This document shows positions 1 to 9,123 of a DNA stretch of 40,568 nt, in pieces. Origin of the DNA: UBA3210 sp963623095 (GTDB lineage Bacteria; Bacillota_I; Bacilli_A; RFN20; CAG-449); the NCBI GenBank assembly GCA_963623095.1, contig CAVFKD010000014.1, positions 1-40,568 on the forward strand, in the 5' to 3' direction. The notes under the pieces were generated by a model, which worked only from the letters and a program-made list of their open reading frames with translations, searched no databases and was not told the origin of the DNA. Within the stretch, counting starts at the first letter, position 1. Each line of letters starts with the position of its first letter. A program made the translations under genes and the position numbers.

Positions 1-117
1 GTATTATATCTAACTTTATTAATACTAAGTATTAACATAATTAAAAATATATTTCATAAAATTATAAAAAAATAAAATTTTTAAAAAATTAAAAATAACG
101 TTAATTTTAAACAAAAA

Positions 118-129
118 TGTTTCACGGAA
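118..129. promoter_or_regulatory. parS-like half site (weak)
   Basis: The sequence TGTTTCACGGAA matches the left half of the Bacillus-type parS consensus (TGTTTCACGTGAAACA) for nine bases. It then continues as GAA, as if one base were missing, and the right arm is not conserved. A ParB gene lies 8 kb downstream in the same operon, which is the only contextual support. I saw no full parS in the window. Confidence 0.2.
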
Positions 130-170
130 TAATGACATCAATTTTATTTTTATAAAAAATAATATTGTTG

Positions 171-199
171 TTTTAAAAATAACATCTTTGTTGTAGAAT
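171..199 (+). promoter_or_regulatory. Possible promoter of the suf-gid-par operon
   Basis: A TAGAAT -10 box at 194-199 has a poor TTTTAA -35 box 17 bases upstream (171-176). It sits just before the AAGGAG ribosome site (211-216) of sufC. The whole stretch is extremely AT-rich, so the -35 call is uncertain. No gene is supported in 1-228. Confidence 0.35.
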
Positions 200-228
200 A
201 AATAACGCAAAAGGAGTTAATAAATTTT

Positions 229-1053
229 ATGAAAGAATTAATTATCAAAGATCTCCACGTTGAAGTAGAAAATAAAGAAATCTTAAAAGGAGTAAATCTC
301 GTTGTTAAAGAAGGAGAAACAATTGCTTTACTTGGTCCTAATGGGCATGGTAAATCAACCCTTCTTGCGGCGATTATGGGTAATCCAAAATATAAAATCA
401 CTCAAGGTTCTATTACTCTTGATGGTAAAAATGTTTTAGAAATGAGCGTTGACCAAAGAGCGAGAGAAGGCCTTTTCTTAGGCATGCAATATCCTTCTGA
501 AGTTCCAGGAGTTGTCAATGCAGACTTTTTAAAAGCCGCGGTTAATGCAAGAAGAGATACACCAATTAAATTATTTGAATTCTATCGCGCAGTTGAATCG
601 GCAAGTAAGAAGATGCATATCTCCATGGATATGGCTCAAAGATTTTTAAATGAAGGATTCTCAGGTGGAGAAAAGAAACGTAATGAAATTTTACAAATGC
701 TTTTATTAAAACCTGATTTCGCGATGCTTGATGAAATTGACTCAGGCTTAGATGTTGATGCATTAGTTTATGTTGCAGACGCAATTAAAGAAATGCAACA
801 AACTACATCAACTGCATTTTTAGTCATTTCTCACTACGAAAAATTATACAAAATGATCAATCCAACTAAAGCGGCAGTTATGATCAATGGTAAAATCGCA
901 GTTGAAGGCGATACAAACATCATTGAAAGAATTGAAAAAGAAGGCTATGAATGGATTAAATACGAATTAGGTATTGAAATTGAAAAAGAAGATGTTGCGA
1001 TGAATAAGACTTCTATTGGTGCATGCGCAACAAAACAAATCATTTCTAAGTAG
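229..1053 (+). CDS. sufC: Fe-S cluster assembly ATPase SufC
   Basis: SufC is the ABC-type ATPase of the cytosolic SufBCD scaffold that builds Fe-S clusters. Visible motifs are Walker A GPNGHGKST (residues 36-44, with His where Ser is usual), signature FSGGEKKR (144-151) and Walker B with D-loop FAMLDEIDSGLD (164-175). The ATG at 229 follows AAGGAG at 211-216. At 274 residues it is about 20 longer than typical SufC; the extra residues are a C-terminal tail after the conserved end. It is the first gene of a nine-gene run and is separated from sufD by 8 bases. There are no transmembrane segments. The identification is firm; only the meaning of the tail is unknown. Confidence 0.97.
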   Translation: MKELIIKDLHVEVENKEILKGVNLVVKEGETIALLGPNGHGKSTLLAAIMGNPKYKITQGSITLDGKNVLEMSVDQRAREGLFLGMQYPSEVPGVVNADFLKAAVNARRDTPIKLFEFYRAVESASKKMHISMDMAQRFLNEGFSGGEKKRNEILQMLLLKPDFAMLDEIDSGLDVDALVYVADAIKEMQQTTSTAFLVISHYEKLYKMINPTKAAVMINGKIAVEGDTNIIERIEKEGYEWIKYELGIEIEKEDVAMNKTSIGACATKQIISK

Positions 1054-1061
1054 GTGATATT

Positions 1062-1919
1062 ATGCTAGATCTAATAAAAGATTTAAAATTAAACAAATCT
1101 AGAAATGATGTAAGTATTAAAGAAACTAGTGATGAATTAAATATAACTTTTAACAATGATGAAGAATTAAATATCTTAATCGATTGGTCTTCATTAGATA
1201 AAAAAGACACTTATGTTTTTAACTTTAATAGCGATAAAAAAGTTTCTATTATTGAAATTGATTCTTCAAATAGCAAAGTAATTTATAACTTAAACGATTA
1301 TGCAAATGTAAATCATTCTATTGCTTGTTTAAACAAAGGCAATGTTTCTAACTACGAAGTTAATTTAGAAAATGGTGCATTTTATGAAGGTGCACTCGCA
1401 GATTTTTCATGTGGAAATAAATCATTTAAAGTTAATTGTTCTTTAAATAAACCTGAAGGCAAAGTATTGTGGCATTTATCTTCACTTGCAACGCTAGATG
1501 ATAAAAAAGATTTTGATATTTCAATTAATCATTACGCTAAGCATACCTTTGCAAAAATGGAAAATTATGGAGTATGTGAAAACGATGCAAGTATGAATTT
1601 CTTAGGTATTTCTAAGATTCATAAAGGTGCGAAAACTTCCGCGACACATCAAAGCGCAAAAATTATGGTCTTTGATCCAAATTGTAAAGCAAAAGCTAGC
1701 CCATCATTATGCATCGATGAGAATGATGTTGAAGCAAGTCACGCGGCAGTTGTAGGACAAATTAATGAAGAACATATCTTCTATCTAACTTCCAGAGGAA
1801 TCAAAGAAGAAGAAGCTAAAAAGTTAATTACTTTAGGATATTTAAATCCAATCTTGGGATATTTTAATGACGAAGAGATACTTTCTAAAATCAAAGATAG
1901 TATCGATAGGAGATTTTAA
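1062..1919 (+). CDS. sufD: Fe-S cluster assembly protein SufD (short form)
   Basis: SufD is a SufB-like beta-helix subunit of the SufBCD scaffold. The diagnostic C-terminal half is present: an E-A-S-H-A-A-V-V-G-Q stretch holding the family's conserved His, then the helical tail that in SufB and SufD reads YLxSRGxxxxEAxxLIxxGY. At 285 residues it is far shorter than Bacillus or E. coli SufD (about 420-440); the missing part is mostly N-terminal. The start at 1062 follows a TAGGTGAT site. The reading frame is intact and stands where SufD is expected, so I read it as a reduced but functional subunit, not a fragment. Confidence 0.9.
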   Translation: MLDLIKDLKLNKSRNDVSIKETSDELNITFNNDEELNILIDWSSLDKKDTYVFNFNSDKKVSIIEIDSSNSKVIYNLNDYANVNHSIACLNKGNVSNYEVNLENGAFYEGALADFSCGNKSFKVNCSLNKPEGKVLWHLSSLATLDDKKDFDISINHYAKHTFAKMENYGVCENDASMNFLGISKIHKGAKTSATHQSAKIMVFDPNCKAKASPSLCIDENDVEASHAAVVGQINEEHIFYLTSRGIKEEEAKKLITLGYLNPILGYFNDEEILSKIKDSIDRRF

Positions 1920-1920
1920 T

Positions 1921-3150
1921 ATGTTTGATCCTTACGTTATTAGAAAAGATTTTCCAATGATTCAAAATAACAAAACTATGTCATCTTGCCCAATGGTCTA
2001 TTTTGATAACGCGGCGACTACTTTTAAACCTCAATGCGTTATTGATGCAGAAATGGGATATTATCAATATTACACCGCGAATACACATCGAGGTGATTAT
2101 CCTATCGCTGAACAAGCGGATAAAGCTTATGATGAAGCAAGAGAAAAAGTTGCAAAATTCATTAACGCAAAAAAGACTGAAATAGTTTTTACTTCCGGAA
2201 CTAGTGAAGGATTAAACCAAATCGCAAACGGATTAAAAAAGTTCTTAACTAAAGGTGATGAAGTCATTATTTCTTTAGAAGAACACGCATCAAATGTTTT
2301 ACCTTGGTTTAGCTTACAACATGAAATAGGTATTGTTATTAAATATGTTCCAGTTGATTCGAAAGGTAGAATTACTTTAGAAGGCTTAAAAAGCGTTATA
2401 AGCAATAAAACTAAAGTAGTATCTTTAGCTCATGTTTCAAATACATTAGGCTACATAGTAGATATTAAATCTTTAGCGAAGTTAACTCATGAATATGGCG
2501 CATATTTTGTATGCGATGCTGCTCAAAGCGCTCCACATATGAAACTTGATGTTAAAGACTTAGATGTTGATTTTTTAGTATTCTCAGGACATAAATGTGT
2601 TGGTCCGACCGGGATAGGAGTAATGTATGGTAAATATAATCTCTTAGACAAAATGGATCCTTTACATTTAGGTGGAGGAATGAATACAGATTTTGATATG
2701 TGCGGAAATTTTGGTTATTTAATTACACCAACTAAATTTGAAGCAGGTACACAAAATATTGCTGGAGCAATTGGATTAGCCGCGGCTTTAGAATATTTAT
2801 CAAATATTGGCTTAGACAATATTGAAAAATACGAAAGAGAACTAAAAGCATATGCAATTAGTAAACTTAAAGATATTCCTGAATTAACAATCTATAATCC
2901 GGATTCAGAAACAGGAATTATTACATTTAACTATAAAGGAGTTCACGCTCAAGACATGGGTACTTTACTTGCGAGTAAAGGAATATGTGTTCGTTCAGGA
3001 CAACACTGCGCTAAACTTCTTCATAACATTATAGGTGAACTTGCAACCGTAAGAGCGAGTTTATACTTCTACAATACCAAAGAAGAAATTGATTTATTTG
3101 TAGAAGCATGTAAGAAAGGTGGGGACTTTTTAGATGCCTTTTTCGCTTAA
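1921..3150 (+). CDS. sufS: Cysteine desulfurase SufS
   Basis: This PLP-dependent group II cysteine desulfurase takes sulfur from L-cysteine and passes it to SufU. The PLP lysine is K225 in SGHK, the catalytic cysteine lies in RSGQHCA near the C-terminus, and FDNAATT opens the fold. I chose the ATG at 1921 because AGGAGA (1908-1913) precedes it at normal spacing and it starts one base after the sufD stop; an in-frame ATG at 1867 would overlap sufD by more than 50 bases. The length of 409 residues fits the family. It overlaps sufU by 17 bases. Confidence 0.97.
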   Translation: MFDPYVIRKDFPMIQNNKTMSSCPMVYFDNAATTFKPQCVIDAEMGYYQYYTANTHRGDYPIAEQADKAYDEAREKVAKFINAKKTEIVFTSGTSEGLNQIANGLKKFLTKGDEVIISLEEHASNVLPWFSLQHEIGIVIKYVPVDSKGRITLEGLKSVISNKTKVVSLAHVSNTLGYIVDIKSLAKLTHEYGAYFVCDAAQSAPHMKLDVKDLDVDFLVFSGHKCVGPTGIGVMYGKYNLLDKMDPLHLGGGMNTDFDMCGNFGYLITPTKFEAGTQNIAGAIGLAAALEYLSNIGLDNIEKYERELKAYAISKLKDIPELTIYNPDSETGIITFNYKGVHAQDMGTLLASKGICVRSGQHCAKLLHNIIGELATVRASLYFYNTKEEIDLFVEACKKGGDFLDAFFA

Positions 3151-3577
3151 TAACGAGATGATGAGAGAAATCATCATGGATCATTACAACAATCCAAGAA
3201 ATAAAAAAGAAATAAATGATCCAAATTATGTAACTGTTTATATGGATTCAACAAGTTGCATTGATAAAATTTATATCCATATGCTTGTTAAAGATGGAAA
3301 GATAGATGATTGCTGTTGGCATGGAAATGGATGCGCAATATCTACTGCATCTACTTCAATTATGACTGAACTTTTAAAAGGTAAGAAAGTTGAAGAAGCA
3401 GAAAAGATTATGGAAGCATTCCAAAACATGATGTATGGCAAAGAATACGACCCAGATTTATTAGATGAAGCAATTGTCTTTATGAATACTTCTAAACAAC
3501 CAAGTAGAATTAAATGTGCGACTATTGGATATCGTGGAGTTAACAAGATATTGAATGGAGATGACAACAATGAATAA
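3134..3577 (+). CDS. sufU: SufU, zinc-dependent sulfurtransferase partner of SufS
   Basis: SufU accepts persulfide sulfur from SufS in Gram-positive SUF systems. The family's zinc ligands are visible: Cys and Asp in SCID, Cys in GNGCAIS and Cys in IKCATI. The IscU-like fold spans all 147 residues, a normal length. The start at 3134 lies inside the end of sufS, preceded by AGGTGGGG, so the two genes are probably translationally coupled. The SufS-SufU-SufB order is the usual Firmicute SUF order. Confidence 0.95.
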   Translation: MPFSLNNEMMREIIMDHYNNPRNKKEINDPNYVTVYMDSTSCIDKIYIHMLVKDGKIDDCCWHGNGCAISTASTSIMTELLKGKKVEEAEKIMEAFQNMMYGKEYDPDLLDEAIVFMNTSKQPSRIKCATIGYRGVNKILNGDDNNE

Positions 3578-4964
3578 AGATTTAAATGAACATGAATATA
3601 AATATGGCTTTAAAGATGAAGACGTTTCTGTTGTTAAAACTAATGTTGGCTTAAATGAAGATATCATCAAAGAAATATCTAAATTAAAAGGTGAACCTGA
3701 TTGGATGCTTGAATTTAGATTAAAATCTTATCATGCATTCTTAGAACTTAAAAACCCTAGTTATGGACCTGATTTATCCAATATTGATTTTAATTCATTT
3801 ACTTATTTTACTAGACCAAGTAACAAAGAAGAAAAATCATGGGATAAAGTTCCTGAAACTATCAAAAATACCTTCTCAAAATTAGGTATTCCAGAGGCAG
3901 AAGCTAAATACCTCGCAGGTGTTTCAACTCAATATGAATCAGAAGTTGTTTATCATAACATGCTTCAAGAAGTAGAAGATAAAGGTGTTATTTTCCTTTC
4001 TACTGATATGGCATTAAAAACATGCCCTGAAATCTTTAAAAAATATTTCAATAAAGTCGTTCCTTATAACGACAATAAATACTCAGCCTTAAATGGGGCT
4101 GTATGGTCAGGTGGTAGTTTTATTTATGTACCAAAAGGTGTTCATTTAGAAAAACCACTTCAATCATATTTTAGAATTAACAATGAAAAATCTGGTCAAT
4201 TTGAAAGAACACTTATCATTGTTGATGAAGGCGCGGATGTCCATTATGTTGAAGGATGTACTGCACCTATTTATTCAAAAGAATCTTTACATGCCGCGGT
4301 AGTTGAAATCTATGTTGAAAAAGGCGGTAGATGTAGATATTCAACCATTCAAAACTGGTCAACTAATATCGTTAATCTAGTTACGAAAAGAGCGTTAGTT
4401 GAAGAAGATGGATTAATGGAATGGATCGATGGAAATATCGGTTCACAATTAAATATGAAATATCCTTGCTGCGTCTTAAATGGACCTCATGCAAAAGGAA
4501 CATGTATTTCTATCGCAGTCGCGGATAAAGATCAATTCCAAGATGCGGGCGCAAAAATGATTCATTTAGCCCCTTATACAACTAGTAACATTATCTCTAA
4601 ATCAATTGTAAAAAGAGGTGGAGTCGCTAATTACCGTGGTAAAGTATTTATGGCAAAGAATGCTGAACATTCAAAATCACATGTTGAATGCGATACACTT
4701 ATTTTGGATGATAAATCCGCGAGTGATACAATACCAACAAATATTTGTAACAACAATTCTTCATTCTTAGAACATGAAGCAACTGTTTCAAAGATTAATG
4801 AAGAACAATTATTTTATTTAATGAGTAGAGGTTTAACTGAAAAAGAAGCTACTCAAATGATTATTATGGGTTTTATTGAACCATTCTCAAAAGAATTACC
4901 AATGGAATATGCGGTTGAATTAAATCAACTCATAAAAATGGATATGGAAGGAAGTATCGGATAA
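3570..4964 (+). CDS. sufB: Fe-S cluster scaffold protein SufB
   Basis: SufB is the main scaffold on which the new Fe-S cluster forms, in complex with SufC and SufD. The SufBD beta-helix core spans most of the protein, and the C-terminal helix YLMSRGLTEKEATQMIIMGF is typical. In-frame ATGs lie at 3555, 3561 and 3570; I chose 3570 because GGAG at 3557-3560 is correctly placed for it and 464 residues matches the family. The start overlaps the sufU end by 8 bases, and the stop overlaps the mnmG ATG (TAATG). Confidence 0.97.
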   Translation: MNKDLNEHEYKYGFKDEDVSVVKTNVGLNEDIIKEISKLKGEPDWMLEFRLKSYHAFLELKNPSYGPDLSNIDFNSFTYFTRPSNKEEKSWDKVPETIKNTFSKLGIPEAEAKYLAGVSTQYESEVVYHNMLQEVEDKGVIFLSTDMALKTCPEIFKKYFNKVVPYNDNKYSALNGAVWSGGSFIYVPKGVHLEKPLQSYFRINNEKSGQFERTLIIVDEGADVHYVEGCTAPIYSKESLHAAVVEIYVEKGGRCRYSTIQNWSTNIVNLVTKRALVEEDGLMEWIDGNIGSQLNMKYPCCVLNGPHAKGTCISIAVADKDQFQDAGAKMIHLAPYTTSNIISKSIVKRGGVANYRGKVFMAKNAEHSKSHVECDTLILDDKSASDTIPTNICNNNSSFLEHEATVSKINEEQLFYLMSRGLTEKEATQMIIMGFIEPFSKELPMEYAVELNQLIKMDMEGSIG

Positions 4965-6820
4965 TGGATTATGATGTTATCGTAGTAGGTGGAGGACATG
5001 CTGGAATGGAAGCTTGCTTTGCTTCTGCACATTTAGGCATGAAAACCTTACTTGTTACACTAAATAAAAATAAAGTATCAAACATGCCTTGCAATCCATC
5101 TATTGGAGGAAGCGCAAAAGGTATTGTTGTTAGAGAAATTGACGCTCTTGGAGGCATGATGGGTAAAGGCGCGGATAAAGCGTGTTTACAAATGAAAATG
5201 CTTAATACTGGTAAAGGACCTGGTGTCCAATGTTTAAGAGCCCAAGAAGATAAATTAGACTATCCTAAAGTAATGTTAGATTTCGCTGAACATACAGAAA
5301 ATTTAACTATTTTAGAAGGTATGGTCACTGATTTAATTCATGATGATAATCATGTTTTTGGTGTTAAAATCAATGAAAAAGAAATCACTTCCAAAGCGGT
5401 TATTTTAACAACTGGTACATATATGGAAAGTTCTATTTTAAGAGGACATACAGTTAAAAGCGATGGACCTGATGGAGAAAAACCATCTTTAGGCTTATCA
5501 CCAAATTTACAAAAAATGGGTATTAAGACTATTAGATTAAAAACAGGTACACCTCAAAGAATTAAAGAAAGCAGTATTGATTATTCAGTGTTAGAACCTC
5601 AATATGGAACTAATAGACCTTTAAAATTTAGTTTTGAAGAATCACACATTGTTCCTTTTGATGATCAAATTGTTTGCTATTTAACTTATACAAATGCAAA
5701 AACTCATCAAATTATTAAAGATCACTTATTAGAATCTTCAATGTATGGAGGTATTGTAAAAGGTGTTGGACCAAGATATTGCCCATCTATTGAAGATAAA
5801 GTAGTAAGATTCGCGGATAAAGAAAGACATCAATTATTCTTAGAAAGAGAATCGTTACATACCGATTTAGTCTATTTACAAGGCTTTTCTACATCAATGC
5901 CTGAATATGTTCAAGAAGAAATGGTTCATTCATTAAAAGGTCTTGAACACGCAGAAATTGTTAAATATGCTTATGCGATTGAATACGATGCGATTGATAC
6001 ATCAGAATACGATTATACTTTAGGCATTAAAAAATGGCCTGGACTTTATATCGGAGGACAAATTTGTGGTACTTCTGGATATGAAGAAGCGGCAGGTTTA
6101 GGCTTAATGGCAGGAATTAACGCATGTTTAAAAATAATGGGAAGAGAACCATTAATTTTAAGAAGAGACCAAGCATATATTGGTGTTATGATTGATGATT
6201 TAGTTTCAAAAGGAACTAAAGAACCATATAGATTATTATCTTCTCGCGCGGAATATCGTTTATTAATGAGAAGTGATAACGCAGATATTAGATTAACTCC
6301 TATTGGTCATGAAATTGGCTTAATTAAAGAAGAACGTTATCAAAGATTCTTAAATAAGATGGACTTATTAAAGAATACAAAAGAAATGATGGAAACTACC
6401 CATATGGGTATGAATAAAGATTTCGTTGCTTATATGCACGAACTCGGTTTTACTACCTATAATGGAGGACCAACAGTTTCAGAAATCTTAAAAAGACCTG
6501 GAGTTACATTAAATAGATTAAAAGACTATGTTGCTAACTTCCCTAATTTAACTTTAGAAGAGGAAGAACAATTAGAAATCATGGTTAAATACGAAGGTTA
6601 TATCACCAAAGAAAAGAAAGAAGCTGAACATCTTTTAAAATTAGAAGAAGTTAAGATTCCAAGTGATATTGACTATATAAATATGGAAGGATTACGTCTT
6701 GAAGCAAGACAAAAATTAAATAATATTCGTCCATTAACTATTTCTCAAGCAAGCAGAATATCCGGGGTAAATCCTGCCGATATATCTGTCTTATTAATGC
6801 ATATTAAGATAGGAAAATAA
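4964..6820 (+). CDS. mnmG: tRNA U34 carboxymethylaminomethyl synthase subunit MnmG
   Basis: MnmG (GidA) works with MnmE to modify U34 in the wobble position of several tRNAs, using FAD and a folate C1 donor. The N-terminal Rossmann motif GGGHAGMEA (residues 9-17) binds FAD, and the family stretches PCNPSIGG and GYEEAAGLGL are present. The length of 618 residues is standard. The start codon shares a base with the sufB stop. The order mnmG-rsmG-parA-parB is a conserved near-origin block; having suf genes fused directly in front is less usual. Confidence 0.97.
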   Translation: MDYDVIVVGGGHAGMEACFASAHLGMKTLLVTLNKNKVSNMPCNPSIGGSAKGIVVREIDALGGMMGKGADKACLQMKMLNTGKGPGVQCLRAQEDKLDYPKVMLDFAEHTENLTILEGMVTDLIHDDNHVFGVKINEKEITSKAVILTTGTYMESSILRGHTVKSDGPDGEKPSLGLSPNLQKMGIKTIRLKTGTPQRIKESSIDYSVLEPQYGTNRPLKFSFEESHIVPFDDQIVCYLTYTNAKTHQIIKDHLLESSMYGGIVKGVGPRYCPSIEDKVVRFADKERHQLFLERESLHTDLVYLQGFSTSMPEYVQEEMVHSLKGLEHAEIVKYAYAIEYDAIDTSEYDYTLGIKKWPGLYIGGQICGTSGYEEAAGLGLMAGINACLKIMGREPLILRRDQAYIGVMIDDLVSKGTKEPYRLLSSRAEYRLLMRSDNADIRLTPIGHEIGLIKEERYQRFLNKMDLLKNTKEMMETTHMGMNKDFVAYMHELGFTTYNGGPTVSEILKRPGVTLNRLKDYVANFPNLTLEEEEQLEIMVKYEGYITKEKKEAEHLLKLEEVKIPSDIDYINMEGLRLEARQKLNNIRPLTISQASRISGVNPADISVLLMHIKIGK

Positions 6821-6821
6821 C

Positions 6822-7526
6822 ATGAAGAAAGAAGAATTTATATTAAAATTAAAAGAAAAAGGATTAGAACTATCATCATTACAAATTTCACAATTTGAAT
6901 TATATTTACAAACATTACAAGAATATAATAAGGTGATGGATTTAACGACAATTATTGAAGATGAAGATGTTTATGAAAAACATTTTTATGATTCTTTATT
7001 ATGCTCTTTTAAAATTGATTTAAATTCTAAAAATCTTCTTGATGTCGGTTCAGGTGCTGGTTTCCCAGGCATTCCTTTAGCGATTGCTTATCCTAACTTA
7101 CAAATCACATTATTAGAACCTACAACTAAAAGATGTAATTTCTTAGAGATAGTTAAAAATAAATTAGGATTAAATAATGTTACTATTGTTAATGATCGCG
7201 CAGAAAATTATATTAAAGGTCATGAAGAAGAATTTGATATAGTCACTGCAAGAGCGGTTTCTAGATTAAATATTCTTTTAGAACTTGTTGCTTCTTATTT
7301 AAAGATTAATGGAACATTTATTTCTTTAAAAGGTAAAATAGGTTTAGAAGAATTAAAAGAAGCAAGTAATGCTTTAAAAACATTAAATTTAAAACAAGAT
7401 TTTATTCAAGAAGAACATCTTATATCAAATGATGATGTAAGAATTAATATCTTTATTAAAAAGATAGGAAAAACAAATCCTAAATATCCAAGAAATTACG
7501 GACAAATCAAGAAACGTCCATTATAA
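6822..7526 (+). CDS. rsmG: 16S rRNA m7G527 methyltransferase RsmG
   Basis: RsmG (GidB) methylates N7 of G527 in 16S rRNA. The SAM-binding loop LLDVGSGAGFPGIP is at residues 72-85, followed by the family stretch ILEPTTKRCNFLE-like region and TARAVSRL. The C-terminal KYPRNYGQIKKRPL is the typical RsmG end. The 234-residue length is normal. It starts one base after the mnmG stop, so translation is probably coupled. Confidence 0.96.
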   Translation: MKKEEFILKLKEKGLELSSLQISQFELYLQTLQEYNKVMDLTTIIEDEDVYEKHFYDSLLCSFKIDLNSKNLLDVGSGAGFPGIPLAIAYPNLQITLLEPTTKRCNFLEIVKNKLGLNNVTIVNDRAENYIKGHEEEFDIVTARAVSRLNILLELVASYLKINGTFISLKGKIGLEELKEASNALKTLNLKQDFIQEEHLISNDDVRINIFIKKIGKTNPKYPRNYGQIKKRPL

Positions 7527-7535
7527 GGAGTAATT

Positions 7536-8300
7536 ATGAAAATTATATCGATAGCCAATCAAAAAGGCGGAGTAGGTAAAACTACTACCGCGATCTCCTT
7601 AGGTGGAGCATTAGCGAAATTTAATAAAAAAGTATTATTAATTGATATGGATCCTCAAGGCAATTGCGGACGCGGTGTCGGAGTTGATATCACTTTAGTA
7701 AAGAAGAATATTGTCGATGTTTTATTAAATAAGGCGGATATCAATAAAGTAATTGTTCATACTGATACTGAAAATATTGATATCTTACCAAGCAATTTAA
7801 AACTCGCAGCTTTTGAAACAGAAGTCCAAGGTACTGCTAGACCATTTTATTTATTAAAATACGCATTAACAAAATTAGATAATAAATATGACTATGTCAT
7901 TATTGATTGTCCTCCATCATTAGGACTATTAAGCTTAAATGCATTATGTGCATCAAATTCATGCTTAATCCCAGTCCAATGCGAATATTTTGCGATGGAT
8001 GGAGTCGCTCAAATATTATCAACTATTTCAAAAGTACAACAAGATTATAATCCTGATATTGAAATACAAGGATTTTTATTAACTATGTATGATGCGAGAT
8101 TAAGACTTGCAACAGAAGTAACTCAAGAAATAAGAGGACTATTTAAAGAAAAGACATTTACCACTCAAATTCCACGTAACTCATCTCTCGCGGAAGCTGC
8201 AATGATTGGTAAACCTGTTACTATCTTTAGACCAACTGCTTCTGGCTCACAAGCTTACATCTCTTTAGCGAGGGAAATATTATCTAATGAAAAAGAATAG
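7536..8300 (+). CDS. parA: Chromosome partitioning ATPase ParA/Soj
   Basis: ParA-type ATPases bind DNA non-specifically and drive origin segregation with ParB. The deviant Walker A motif KGGVGKTTT (residues 10-18) follows MKIISIANQ, and IDMDPQGN and IIDCPPSLG are the further switch motifs. It is 254 residues long, standard for Soj. AAGGAG precedes the ATG at 7536. It overlaps parB by 14 bases. Its place after mnmG-rsmG supports chromosomal Soj over a plasmid ParA. Confidence 0.96.
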   Translation: MKIISIANQKGGVGKTTTAISLGGALAKFNKKVLLIDMDPQGNCGRGVGVDITLVKKNIVDVLLNKADINKVIVHTDTENIDILPSNLKLAAFETEVQGTARPFYLLKYALTKLDNKYDYVIIDCPPSLGLLSLNALCASNSCLIPVQCEYFAMDGVAQILSTISKVQQDYNPDIEIQGFLLTMYDARLRLATEVTQEIRGLFKEKTFTTQIPRNSSLAEAAMIGKPVTIFRPTASGSQAYISLAREILSNEKE

Positions 8301-9123
8301 TAAGAATAGAAGCCTTGCTTCTTTAATGGAACAATATGCGAATCAAGATATTTTATCAACGATTGCAAAAGAATATTCCAAAGAGGATGAAACCCTCTTT
8401 GTTCCTTTAAGCAAGGTTAAATTTAATCCTATTTCTATTCATCAATTCTTTTTAGATCGTTTATTAAAAGACTTAAATGACTCAATTAAAAAAAATGGTA
8501 TTATGTCACCTATATTAGTTAGAAAGAACGATAAAGGATATTATGAAGTTATTTCAGGATATAAAAGATACTATGTGGCAAAGAAACTTCATTTACAAGA
8601 AATACCAGTCGCAGTAAGAAATATCCCCGATGATTTAATGATATATTTAGTATTATCAAGAGGTAATAAGAAACTCCACGATAATATTTTAAATAAGACA
8701 TATGCTTATGAAATATTAACACGTGATTATCATGTATCAAGAAAAGATATCGCTTTAATTTCTAAAACAAGTGTTTGTCAAGTAACTAATATCTTAAGAT
8801 TATCTAAATTAGATGAAGAAGTTATTTTAGCTTTAAAGAAAGATAAAATATCTTATGGTCAAGCAAGAGTATTAATTGGACTTGATAACCAACAACAAAT
8901 CGAATATTTAAATCAAATTATACAAAATAAAAAATCAGTAAGAGAGATTGAAAAAGAAGTTAGAGAATATAAAAATCCTTCTAAATATTCTTCTTTATTA
9001 AAAGAATACGAGAAGGATAATTCTTGTTCTATATTATTAACTGAAAAAGGTGTAACTTTTAAATTTGATAATAATGATCAATTAAATAAATTCTTAAATG
9101 AAGTGCTAAACAAGCAAAAATAA
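8287..9123 (+). CDS. parB: ParB/Spo0J-like protein with divergent CTP motifs
   Basis: This is the partner of ParA, and normally a CTP-dependent clamp loaded at parS. The N-terminal segment NRSLASLM resembles the ParA-activating tail. A ParB N-domain (about 35-125), an HTH (about 150-175) and a C-terminal dimerisation region are recognisable, and length (278) and position are right. The usual CTP motif GERRxRA is here GYKRYYVA (residues 91-98), and the usual ENxQR segment reads about RGNKK (125-129). Both are strongly altered, although the ParA partner looks normal. It may be a fast-evolving true ParB or a clamp with changed nucleotide use. Confidence 0.88.
   Translation: MKKNSKNRSLASLMEQYANQDILSTIAKEYSKEDETLFVPLSKVKFNPISIHQFFLDRLLKDLNDSIKKNGIMSPILVRKNDKGYYEVISGYKRYYVAKKLHLQEIPVAVRNIPDDLMIYLVLSRGNKKLHDNILNKTYAYEILTRDYHVSRKDIALISKTSVCQVTNILRLSKLDEEVILALKKDKISYGQARVLIGLDNQQQIEYLNQIIQNKKSVREIEKEVREYKNPSKYSSLLKEYEKDNSCSILLTEKGVTFKFDNNDQLNKFLNEVLNKQK

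Noticed and set aside
1..228. Replication origin before sufC
   Set aside because: It is AT-rich, but I see no DnaA boxes (TTATNCACA) or dnaA gene; the near-origin gene order alone is not enough.
25..401. Short minus-strand frames before and across sufC
   Set aside because: Low-complexity AT-rich sequence or antisense to sufC, without ribosome sites or recognisable motifs.
3555..3569. Upstream ATGs for sufB
   Set aside because: The GGAG site at 3557-3560 would overlap them; ATG 3570 has proper spacing and gives the usual length.
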